NCBI RefSeq assembly: GCF_023149035.1
Contig: NZ_JAHXMY010000003.1
Span: forward strand, 62,001-126,000
Length of the DNA stretch: 64,000 bases
Source of the DNA: Microbacterium sp. EYE_78
Lineage (GTDB): Bacteria; Actinomycetota; Actinomycetes; Actinomycetales; Microbacteriaceae
Direction of reading: 5' to 3'
Both the position numbers and the translations under genes were made by a program. The notes beneath the pieces are model-generated. The model did not search any database and was not told where the DNA came from. It was given only the letters and a program-made list of their open reading frames with translations. Positions 17,976-26,298 of the stretch are shown here, one piece after another; the stretch's first letter is position 1; each line of letters starts with the position of its first letter.

Positions 17976-19136
17976 TCAGCGGCTGAGCAACGCGCGACGC
18001 GCTGCCGTCGCGCGTTCGAGGTAGACGAGCTCATCGGCTGCGGCCCGCGGGTCGCGACCCGTGATGACGCGCTGCCTCGCGGCGGCCAGCGCGGTCGCCT
18101 CGGCGATGAAGCGGCGCATGGCCGCCGCTCGGTCACCGGGCAGGGTGCGCGCCCAGGCGATCGCCTTCGTGCGGCCCGGACGCGTCGCGAGCATCTCCAC
18201 CTCGGCGCGAGAGAACCAGCCGGCGTCGGCGTAATCCGAGAGGCGCTCGCGTGTGAGTCGCGCCTCTTCGCGTCGGAGCAGCACCACACCGAACACGAAC
18301 ACCGCGAACAGCGGGATCTGCAGGCTGACGTACAGCCCCAAGAAGTCGGCGAAGGTGGCCGACCCGTTCCAGAGCGCGTGGAGCACGATCGCGCCGACGA
18401 CTCCGACCGACCACCGTCCCAGCGCGCCCGCGCCGCGGCGACCCGCTCTGGCCGCGAGCCCGAGCGCGAACCCGGTCACCGCCGTGAACATGACGTGCGC
18501 GAAGGGCGAGAGGATGCCACGCAGGAAGAACGTCGTGGCCGCATCCGCCGCGCCGCCGGTGATGAGGCTGTCGGCGAAGTACAGGATGTTCTCCGTGAAG
18601 GCGAAGCCTGCCCCGACGAGCGCGCCGTAGACCACGCCGTCGACCGGACCGTCGAACGCGCGGCGCGCGGCGGCGAAGATGAGCAGCACGCCCGCCCCCT
18701 TGGCGACCTCCTCGACGATCGGCGCCTGCACGACCGCGGAGAGGGCGTCGGGCACCCCCGGTTCCACGACGAGGGTGACCAGGAGATCGACGCCGAGCGC
18801 GATGACGACGGATGCCACGGCGCCCCACGCGAGCGCGAGGACGATGAGCCCGCGGGGTTCGGGCTCCCACCGGTCGATGATCCGGATGACCGTGAGGACG
18901 GCGGCGAGGGGCAGCAGCGCCAGGACTGCGGCGATGACGGAGGCGGCGGCACCGAGGAACGTGAGGAAGTACGCCACGAGGCAGGCGGCGAGGACGATGA
19001 GCACGACGCCGACGCTCCAGAGGGCCCATCGGCCGCGCGAGGGCACCGGGACGGGCAGCGATCGCGACGCGGCCGCCGTCGGGGGCACGGTCGCTGGGGC
19101 ATGGTCCGGCTGCGCGAGCGGCGACGGGAACGACAT
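17976..19136 (-). CDS. PrsW-family intramembrane metalloprotease
   Basis: A 386-residue membrane protein with about eight hydrophobic helices. The N-terminal 35 residues are Pro/Ala-rich and cytosolic. The PrsW motifs are present: PIVEEVAKG (Glu142-Glu143), GFAFTENILYF (Glu182), SPFAHVMFTAVTGFALG (His214) and LHALWNGSA. PrsW of Bacillus cleaves an anti-sigma factor; actinobacterial homologues are mostly uncharacterised. TAGGCT on the minus strand (19144-19149) is 7 nt before the ATG, suggesting a leaderless transcript. The C-terminal cytosolic tail (about 290-386) is longer than in Bacillus PrsW. Confidence 0.88.
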   Translation of the reverse strand: MSFPSPLAQPDHAPATVPPTAAASRSLPVPVPSRGRWALWSVGVVLIVLAACLVAYFLTFLGAAASVIAAVLALLPLAAVLTVIRIIDRWEPEPRGLIVLALAWGAVASVVIALGVDLLVTLVVEPGVPDALSAVVQAPIVEEVAKGAGVLLIFAAARRAFDGPVDGVVYGALVGAGFAFTENILYFADSLITGGAADAATTFFLRGILSPFAHVMFTAVTGFALGLAARAGRRGAGALGRWSVGVVGAIVLHALWNGSATFADFLGLYVSLQIPLFAVFVFGVVLLRREEARLTRERLSDYADAGWFSRAEVEMLATRPGRTKAIAWARTLPGDRAAAMRRFIAEATALAAARQRVITGRDPRAAADELVYLERATAARRALLSR

Positions 19137-19211
19137 GCCGCTCAGCCTAGATGTCCGTCCGCTAGGGGCCTCCCGATGCCGCGCCGCGAGGGCGGACGAT
19201 AGCCTGGAGCA

Positions 19212-20075
19212 ATGCGCTTCGCCCATGTTGTCCCTGACGGAGCCGACCGACCCCAGCTGGTCATCGTCGACGGCGACCGAGCAGCGATCGTCGGCGACAT
19301 GTTCGCGGGCGCCCCCTCGCGGCTGCAGCAGCTGATCGAGGGCGGCGATGCACTGCTGGACCGGGTGCGCGAGGAATCGTCGGCCGCGACCTGGCAGGCG
19401 TTCGGGTCACCGGAGTTCGCGTCGGCGGTCTTGGGGCATCCCGTCACCATCGCCGTCGGCCTCAACTACGCCGCGCATTCGAGCGAGCTGGGACTGAAGG
19501 CGGATGCCGCTCCCACCATCTTCACGCTGTGGCCCGGCTCGCTGAGCGGCCATCGCCGCACCACCTCGTGGCCCCGGACCCTCAGCCAGTCCGTCGACTA
19601 CGAAGCCGAGCTGGGTGTCATCGTCGGGCCGGCCGCGCGCGATGTCGCGCTGGAGGACGCGTTGGACCACGTCTGGGGCTACACCGTCGTGAATGACATC
19701 ACGGCGCGTGACATCCAGTTCTCGGAGGCGCAGTGGTCGCGCTGCAAGTCCTTCGACGGCTTCACCCCCACGGGGCCGTTCGTCGTCACCGCCGACGAGG
19801 TACCCGATCCGCAGGGCCTCCACATCTGGGCCGTCGTCGACGGTCAGACGGTGCAGGATGCCTCGACGGGACAGATGATCCACCCGGTCGCCAAGCTCGT
19901 GTCGTATCTCTCGCGCTCCGCCACGCTGCTGCCGGGGACCCTCATCTCGACCGGCTCCCCCGGCGGGGCGGGCTACTCGCGCGACCCGCAGATCTTCCTT
20001 CGGGACCGCTCCACCGTCACGGTCGGCATCGACGGGATCGGTGAGCTCACCACCTTCTGCCGCATCACCGATTGA
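19212..20075 (+). CDS. Fumarylacetoacetate hydrolase (FAH) family protein
   Basis: A 287-residue enzyme. The C-terminal FAH domain (about 75-285) carries the metal-binding acidic residues in DYEAELGVIVG and the signature VNDITARDIQ. The family hydrolyses or decarboxylates 2-oxo or acylpyruvate compounds, for example fumarylpyruvate, 5-oxopent-3-ene tricarboxylate or oxaloacetate. No aromatic-degradation genes are nearby, so a housekeeping acylpyruvase or oxaloacetate-tautomerase/decarboxylase role is possible. A TAGCCT box (19200-19205) is 6 nt before the ATG, giving a leaderless mRNA. Confidence 0.88.
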   Translation: MRFAHVVPDGADRPQLVIVDGDRAAIVGDMFAGAPSRLQQLIEGGDALLDRVREESSAATWQAFGSPEFASAVLGHPVTIAVGLNYAAHSSELGLKADAAPTIFTLWPGSLSGHRRTTSWPRTLSQSVDYEAELGVIVGPAARDVALEDALDHVWGYTVVNDITARDIQFSEAQWSRCKSFDGFTPTGPFVVTADEVPDPQGLHIWAVVDGQTVQDASTGQMIHPVAKLVSYLSRSATLLPGTLISTGSPGGAGYSRDPQIFLRDRSTVTVGIDGIGELTTFCRITD

Positions 20076-20091
20076 GCCGCGCCCCGCTGCA

Positions 20092-20133
20092 CGACGAAGG
20101 CCCGGCCACCTCGCGGTGACCGGGCCTTCGTCG
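20092..20133. terminator. Bidirectional terminator
   Basis: A perfect 14-bp stem (20092-20105 and 20120-20133), with a nested CACC/GGTG pairing in the loop, lies between the convergent FAH and DUF4190 genes. Confidence 0.8.
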
Positions 20134-20143
20134 ATGTCGGCGC

Positions 20144-20611
20144 TCAGTAGCCGTTGTTCTCCAGCAGTTCCTGGCACGTCATCGTCATGCCCTGGTAGGT
20201 CACGGTGCCGGACGGGTCCTCGAGGCACGCGTTGACCTGCGACACCAAGTCGCCCCCGACGCTGGCAGCCAGCGCGATGAGCGAGATGACGACGATGATC
20301 GAGATGATCAGCAGCACGATGCTGATGATGATCGCCGCGATCGCCAGGCCGTTCTTCGCTCCGGCCTTGCGGCTCTGAACGAGCGCGACGATACCGAGGA
20401 TCAGACCGATGACCTGGGTGAACGGGACGATCGCGAGGATCAGCGCGACGATGCCGAGCGTGCGCCCGGGGACGGATCCGCCTCCCTGCTGGCCGCCGTT
20501 GTACTGCGCGGCGTTGTACTGCGGGGCGTTCGGGTAGGCCTGAGCCTCGTACGCGGGAGGCGTCGACGGCGGGGTGTTCTGAGGCGGGTTCGGCTGGGTG
20601 GGGTCGGTCAT
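20144..20611 (-). CDS. DUF4190 small membrane protein
   Basis: A 155-residue protein. The N-terminal 50 residues are Pro/Gln/Asn/Tyr-rich and low complexity. Two hydrophobic helices (about 72-95 and 106-135) form the DUF4190 domain (GIVALILAIVPFTQVIGLIL). A short extracellular tail has two cysteines. The function is unknown; such proteins are common in actinobacteria. AAGGG precedes the ATG at MTDPTQP. It appears to be monocistronic. Confidence 0.8.
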   Translation of the reverse strand: MTDPTQPNPPQNTPPSTPPAYEAQAYPNAPQYNAAQYNGGQQGGGSVPGRTLGIVALILAIVPFTQVIGLILGIVALVQSRKAGAKNGLAIAAIIISIVLLIISIIVVISLIALAASVGGDLVSQVNACLEDPSGTVTYQGMTMTCQELLENNGY

Positions 20612-20689
20612 GGCAAGCCCTTCTGGTCGCTGATCGGCCGGTACGACCCCCGACGCTAGCGCCCCGGGGTTCTCACAGACAACCGGCAA

Positions 20690-22147
20690 TCAGCTTCCGT
20701 CCACATCCCCCGTGGATGTGATAACGGGGATCGCGCGGGTGGTCGCCTCGAGGCCCGACAGACGCGCCGGCGACAGCTGCTTGTCGACGTCCTCGCGCGA
20801 CATCAGTCCCGCCTCGACGACGAGGTCCCCCACGTTCCGCCCCGTGAGCAGCGCGGTCTTCGCGAGTGCCGCCGCGGCCGCGTATCCGATGAACGGCGTC
20901 AGCGCGGTGATGACGCCCACCGACGAGCCGACCATAGTGCCGAGGCGCTCGCGATTGGCGGTGATGCCGTCGACGCAGTTGAGGCGGAGCGTGCGCATGC
21001 CGCGCCGCATCCACGTGATCGACTGGAAGATCGAGTGCGCGATGACCGGTTCGAACGCGTTCAGCTGCAGCTGGCCGCCCTCGACCGCCATCGTGACGGT
21101 GAGGTCGGCGCCGGCGACGGCGAAGGCGACCTGGTTGACCACCTCGGGGATGACGGGGTTGACCTTGCCGGGCATGATGCTCGAACCCGCCTGGCGGGGC
21201 GGCAGGTTGATCTCGCCGAAGCCCGCCTGCGGCCCGCTGGAGAGCAGGCGCAGGTCGTTGCTGATCTTCGAGAGCTTGATCGCGTTCCGCTTGAGCGAGG
21301 ACGAGAACGACATGAACGCGCCCGTGTCGCTGGTCGACTCGACCAGGTCCTCGGCGGTCTCGAGGTCGAGGCCGCTGATATCGCGGAGGTGCCGCAGGAC
21401 GGCGCGCGAGTAGTCGGGGTGGGTGGTGATGCCGGTGCCGATGGCGGTCGCGCCCATGTTGACCTCGTAAAGGAGGTAGGCGTTCTCGCGGAGGCGCTGG
21501 TGGTCCTCCCCCAGGGTCGTGGCGAACCCGTGGAACTCCTGCCCGAGCGTCATCGGGACGGCATCCTGCAGCTGTGTGCGGCCGACCTTGAGGATGTCGT
21601 GGAACTCCGCCGCCTTGGCGAGGAACGCCCGGCGCAGCAGGTCGAGCTCCTCGAGGAGCGACTGCAGGTCGAGGCCCAGCCCGACCTTGATCGCCGTCGG
21701 ATAGACGTCGTTCGTGGACTGGCTGCGGTTGGTGTGGTCGATCGGCGAGAGGAACGCGTAGTCGCCCTTCTCGCGCCCGGCCATCTCGAGCGCGATGTTG
21801 GTGATGACCTCGTTCGCGTTCATGTTGGTGGAGGTGCCTGCCCCGCCCTGGATGACGCCCACGACGAACTGGTCGTGGAACTCGCCGTCGATCACGCGCT
21901 GCGCGGCCCGGTCGATGAGGTCCGCGCGGGATGCCTCGAGCACCCCGATCTCCTTGTTCGCCCGCGCGGAGGCCTGCTTGACCATCGCGAGCGCGACGAC
22001 GAGGTCGCGGTAGACCGAGATGGGCCTCATCGAGATGGGGAAGTTCTCGAGCGCCCTCGCCGTATGGACGCCCCAGTAGGCGTCGGCGGGGATCTCCATC
22101 GATCCCAGGGAGTCGGTCTCGGTACGCGTCGTCGCGTCAGGTGCCAT
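20690..22147 (-). CDS. aspA: Aspartate ammonia-lyase (aspartase)
   Basis: A 485-residue enzyme of the fumarase/aspartase superfamily converting L-aspartate to fumarate and ammonia. The signature GSSIMPGKVNP is complete. Early segments such as ETDSLGSMEIPADAYWGVHTARALENFPIS and GAGTSTNMNANEV, and the THPDYSRAVLRHLRDI region, match aspartase rather than class II fumarase. The length is typical. It stands alone on the strand, with an unrelated aldo-keto reductase operon upstream. Together with dctA and ald in this window it suggests active C4/amino-acid nitrogen metabolism. Confidence 0.94.
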   Translation of the reverse strand: MAPDATTRTETDSLGSMEIPADAYWGVHTARALENFPISMRPISVYRDLVVALAMVKQASARANKEIGVLEASRADLIDRAAQRVIDGEFHDQFVVGVIQGGAGTSTNMNANEVITNIALEMAGREKGDYAFLSPIDHTNRSQSTNDVYPTAIKVGLGLDLQSLLEELDLLRRAFLAKAAEFHDILKVGRTQLQDAVPMTLGQEFHGFATTLGEDHQRLRENAYLLYEVNMGATAIGTGITTHPDYSRAVLRHLRDISGLDLETAEDLVESTSDTGAFMSFSSSLKRNAIKLSKISNDLRLLSSGPQAGFGEINLPPRQAGSSIMPGKVNPVIPEVVNQVAFAVAGADLTVTMAVEGGQLQLNAFEPVIAHSIFQSITWMRRGMRTLRLNCVDGITANRERLGTMVGSSVGVITALTPFIGYAAAAALAKTALLTGRNVGDLVVEAGLMSREDVDKQLSPARLSGLEATTRAIPVITSTGDVDGS

Positions 22148-22214
22148 GTGCGGTGTCCTTGTGGGTCACAGGGTGCGGGGATGGGACGAGCCTATCCCCG
22201 CAGCCCTGCGGACC

Positions 22215-23194
<980 letters not shown>

Positions 23195-23198
<4 letters not shown>

Positions 23199-23590
23199 GA
23201 TGTGGCGATCTCCTTGTCGTAGGTGTCGATCTTGTAGTCGATGGCGGCGAGGCTGAGGGTGACCTCGTCGAGTTGTCGGCGCACGACCTCGCGGTGCTCG
23301 ACGAGCAGGCGCCGCCGCTCGGCGACCGTTGCCGCGCCGTCGCGGGCGAGCTCGGTGTATCGCCGCATGGTGGCTATCGGCATCCCGGTCCACCGCAGGC
23401 GTGCGAGGAAGCGGATCCAGCCGAGGTCGGCATCGGAGTAGCGCCGGTGGGACGAGGAGGCGCGATCGACGGGGTGCAGCATCAACCCGGCCCGCTCGTA
23501 GTAGCGGAGCGTGTGCGCGCTGACGCCGGTCGCCTCAGCGGCCTCGGCGATGGTCACGCCGGGGGGCGCGGCGTCGGAGAGGAGGGACAT
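23195..23590 (-). CDS. MerR-family transcriptional regulator, first gene of the AKR operon
   Basis: A 131-residue regulator. The winged-helix N-terminus (residues 12-80) includes TIAEAAEATGVSAHTLRYYERAGL and HRRYSDADL. A dimerisation coiled coil follows (85-125). It has no cysteines suited to metal binding, so it belongs to the organic-effector MerR group that often accompanies reductases. It sits directly on a 19-bp-spacer promoter containing a 9-bp-arm palindrome and should autoregulate itself and the reductase. The -10 box ends 6 nt before the ATG, so its mRNA is probably leaderless. Confidence 0.92.
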
Positions 23591-23596
23591 GCCCTC

Positions 23597-23627
23597 ACGG
23601 TAGGACTTCGAGTGCGCTCGAAGTCAA
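23597..23627 (-). promoter_or_regulatory. MerR-type promoter with operator in a 19-bp spacer
   Basis: On the minus strand TTGACT (23622-23627) and TACCGT (23597-23602) are 19 bp apart, the over-long spacing that MerR activators correct by DNA distortion. A perfect palindrome with arms GACTTCGAG and CTCGAAGTC around 4 nt (23604-23625) covers most of the spacer and part of the -35 box. The predicted start of transcription is the A of the merR ATG. Confidence 0.8.
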
Positions 23628-23634
23628 ATGCGGC

Positions 23635-24537
23635 TCAGGGGACTTTGCGCGAGAACGCCTCGAGGCGCTCGTCCGGCGACAGCGCGGCCATCCGTTCGAC
23701 CCACTCCGCGGAGAAGTACTCGCCGGTCGGCGCCTCGACGACGGGCACGACGGCGTGCGTGACGACGTCGTCGTAGACGTGGACGAGATGGAACGACTGA
23801 CCGGCATCCATCCCGTTGACCTCGGTGGCAGGACGTTGGAGATTCATCGTGTAGCAGGTGGCGGATGCGACGTTCACGGGGATGCCGGCGAAGGTGCCGC
23901 TCGTCGAGTAGTGGAGGTGTCCCGCGAGGATCCCCCGCACGTCGCTGCCGGCGAGCACCGCGGCCAGCTCGTCCTGGCCCCGGAGCTCGAGGATGTCGAA
24001 GAACGGGATGTGGCTCGGCAGCGGCGGGTGGTGGAGGGCGAGGATCGTGCCGAGCGGCGCGGGATCGGCCAGCTCGGCGCGGAGCCAGTCGAGCTGTGCG
24101 GGGTCGATCTCACCGTGGTGCCACCCCGGGACGCTCGAGTCGAGCGCGATCAGGCGCAGCCCGCCCAGGTCGTGAACGGCGGTCACCGGCTCGGAGGACT
24201 CGGCCTCGTCGAGCAGCCCCGCCCGCATCGCGGGACGCTCGTCGTGGTTGCCTGCAACCCAGACCACCGGCGCCCCGAGCCGGGCGGCCGCGGGCTCGAC
24301 GAGTTCGCGGAGCCGGCGGTACGCGTCGGGCTCCCCCAGGTCGGTGAGGTCCCCGGTGATCACGATCGCATCGGGGCGGATGCCGGTGCGCTCCACGGCG
24401 GCCAGGGCCGCCACGACGCCGCCGGTCGAGTCGTAGGCGCCGCCGAGACGGCGATCGCCGGCGAGCAGGTGCGTGTCGCTGAGGTGCACGATCGAACGCC
24501 GGGCGGGCTCGTGTCGGCCGAAGGAGACGGGCTGCAT
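23635..24537 (-). CDS. Metallophosphoesterase (CpdA-like cyclic nucleotide phosphodiesterase)
   Basis: A 300-residue calcineurin-like phosphoesterase. All five motifs are present: DTH (HLSDTHLL), GDLTDLG, GNHDE, HHPPLP and GHLHYS, giving a complete dimetal site. Architecture and length match the CpdA/Rv0805-type class III phosphodiesterases; activity on cAMP is plausible but unproven. On the minus strand TAGGCT (24545-24550) is 7 nt before the ATG, so the mRNA is probably leaderless. Its stop lies only 8 nt before the -35 box of the downstream MerR promoter. Confidence 0.88.
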   Translation of the reverse strand: MQPVSFGRHEPARRSIVHLSDTHLLAGDRRLGGAYDSTGGVVAALAAVERTGIRPDAIVITGDLTDLGEPDAYRRLRELVEPAAARLGAPVVWVAGNHDERPAMRAGLLDEAESSEPVTAVHDLGGLRLIALDSSVPGWHHGEIDPAQLDWLRAELADPAPLGTILALHHPPLPSHIPFFDILELRGQDELAAVLAGSDVRGILAGHLHYSTSGTFAGIPVNVASATCYTMNLQRPATEVNGMDAGQSFHLVHVYDDVVTHAVVPVVEAPTGEYFSAEWVERMAALSPDERLEAFSRKVP

Positions 24538-24570
24538 ACCGCCCAGCCTATTGACGGGCGGCGACGACGA

Positions 24571-24906
24571 TCAGTGGTTGAAGAGGATGAGGAGCAGCCC
24601 GCCGAGGACCACGAGGCCGCACACGGCGAAGGACGCGTACGCACCGACGAGCGCGACCTGCTTCTGGGCCGGCGTCAGCGGGTTCTTCTTCGCCGCTTTG
24701 CGGGCGGCCTTCGCGGCGCGCTTCTGCTCCTTCTCGGTCATGACCGTGAGCGCGTCGGTGAACGTCGCGGGCACCACGACGGGCACGCGTCCCGCGCGGA
24801 CGAGCAGGCGCAGGCCGATCGCGTAGAACGCGACGACCGTCGAGGCCGCCAGGAGCGCGGCGAGGAAGACCTGGACGAAGGCGAACCAGTCGATCTCGAA
24901 GCTCAT
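24571..24906 (-). CDS. Small two-helix membrane protein co-translated with the phosphate transporter
   Basis: A 111-residue protein with a hydrophobic helix at 8-35, a central basic/alanine-rich cytoplasmic stretch (EKEQKRAAKAARKAAKKNP, about 58-76) and a second helix at 84-108. No domain is recognised. Its ATG overlaps the pit stop codon by 4 nt (ATGA), so it is translated with the transporter and could be an accessory or stability subunit. That role is inference from coupling alone. Confidence 0.75.
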   Translation of the reverse strand: MSFEIDWFAFVQVFLAALLAASTVVAFYAIGLRLLVRAGRVPVVVPATFTDALTVMTEKEQKRAAKAARKAAKKNPLTPAQKQVALVGAYASFAVCGLVVLGGLLLILFNH

Positions 24907-26129
24907 CGCGCGTTCTCCTCATCCGATCCGGCCGACGACTGCGCGACGCGCTGCTGGCGTCGCGTGGGGGGCGGGTCCTCCGTCAGGTCGACGGCGGCGC
25001 CGGAATCGGCGACCTCGCTCATCGCGTTGGCCGCGTTCACCTCATTGCGGCGGGAGCGCAGGAAGATGGCGAGGATGATCGCGACGGCGACCACCGCGCC
25101 GACGAGGACACCCACGAGCTGGCCGAACCAGACCACCAGCAGCGCGGCGAGGGCGCCCACCGCTCCGGCGGCCGGGAGGGTCAGCACCCAGCCCACCATG
25201 ATGCGGCCGACGGTCCGCCACCGCACCGACGCACCGCGGCGGCCGAGCCCGGATCCGATGACCGATCCCGAGGCGACCTGGGTGGTCGAGAGCGCGAAGC
25301 CGAGGGCGCTGGAGGCGAGGATCGTCGACGCCGTCGACGCCTCGGCCGAGAAGCCCTGCGCGGGCTTGACGTCGGTGAGACCCTTGCCGAGCGTGCGGAT
25401 GATGCGCCATCCGCCCATGTAGGTGCCGAGCGCGATCGTGATGGCACAGGCGAAGATGACCCACAGCTGCGGGTCGGACTGGCTCTGCCACCCCACGGTG
25501 ATGAGGGCGAGGGTGATGACGCCCATCGTCTTCTGGGCGTCGTTCGTGCCGTGGGCCAGCGCCACCAGCGAGGACGTGAAGATCTGCCCCCAGCGGAAGC
25601 CGTCCCTGCCGTCCGGCTTGTTGTCGTAGCGACGGGTCACGCCGTACGCGATCTTGGTGACGGCGAAGGCGATGAGCCCGGCGGTCAGCGGCGCGATGAG
25701 CGCCGGCAGCACGACCTTCGACATCACGACGCCGACGTCGATGGCCGCGGCCGAGGCGCCGACGATGGTGGCCCCGATGAGTCCGCCGAAGAGCGCGTGC
25801 GACGAGCTCGACGGCAGACCGAGCAGCCACGTCAACATGTTCCAGGTGATGGCGCCGACGAGCCCGGCGAAGATGATCGCCGGGAAGATGGATGCCGAGA
25901 GCTCGTCCTCGCGGATCATGCCGCCCGAGATCGTTTTGGCCACCTCGGTCGACAGGAACGCGCCGACGAGGTTGAGGACGGCCGCGAGGAGCACGGCCAC
26001 CTTCGGCTTCAGCGCGCCGGTCGCGATGGGCGTCGCCATCGCGTTCGCGGTGTCGTGGAAGCCGTTGGTGAAGTCGAAGAAGAGTGCCAGCGCGATGACA
26101 AGGACGACGATGAGGGCTGCGGTCTCCAC
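24903..26129 (-). CDS. pit: Inorganic phosphate transporter, PiT family
   Basis: A 408-residue metal-phosphate:H+ symporter with about ten membrane helices. It has the duplicated PiT signatures: FTNGFHDTANAMATPIATGAL in the N-terminal half and LAHGTNDAQKTMGVITLAL in the C-terminal half. The C-terminal 45 residues are charged and cytosolic. GTG is used as start (METAALIV) behind a weak GGAAAG. Sixty-three bp upstream lies an 11-nt-period direct repeat resembling a PHO box, which links it to the phosphate regulon elsewhere in the window. Confidence 0.94.
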   Translation of the reverse strand: METAALIVVLVIALALFFDFTNGFHDTANAMATPIATGALKPKVAVLLAAVLNLVGAFLSTEVAKTISGGMIREDELSASIFPAIIFAGLVGAITWNMLTWLLGLPSSSSHALFGGLIGATIVGASAAAIDVGVVMSKVVLPALIAPLTAGLIAFAVTKIAYGVTRRYDNKPDGRDGFRWGQIFTSSLVALAHGTNDAQKTMGVITLALITVGWQSQSDPQLWVIFACAITIALGTYMGGWRIIRTLGKGLTDVKPAQGFSAEASTASTILASSALGFALSTTQVASGSVIGSGLGRRGASVRWRTVGRIMVGWVLTLPAAGAVGALAALLVVWFGQLVGVLVGAVVAVAIILAIFLRSRRNEVNAANAMSEVADSGAAVDLTEDPPPTRRQQRVAQSSAGSDEENAR

Positions 26130-26191
26130 AGTTCGCTTTCCGTCAGGATTCGGGGAACGGGTGCCGCGGCGATCGGCAGTGCGAACGAAAA

Positions 26192-26224
26192 GTTCACCCA
26201 GACGTCACGAGAAGTTCAATCGGG
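26192..26224 (+). promoter_or_regulatory. PHO-box-like direct repeats between pit and ptrB
   Basis: Three consecutive 11-mers start with GTTCACC (26192), CGTCACG (26203) and GTTCAAT (26214). The 11-nt period and GTTCA core match the PhoP/RegX3-type binding sites of actinobacteria. The repeats read in the plus direction, so they could act on pit (63 bp away, opposite strand) or on the plus-strand peptidase gene. Confidence 0.55.
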
Positions 26225-26298
26225 CCGGAGAAATCCTCGCACACGATGGCGCACGGCATAACCCGCGCCCGCGCGCGGGGGTCGGTTAGCGTGGTCGG

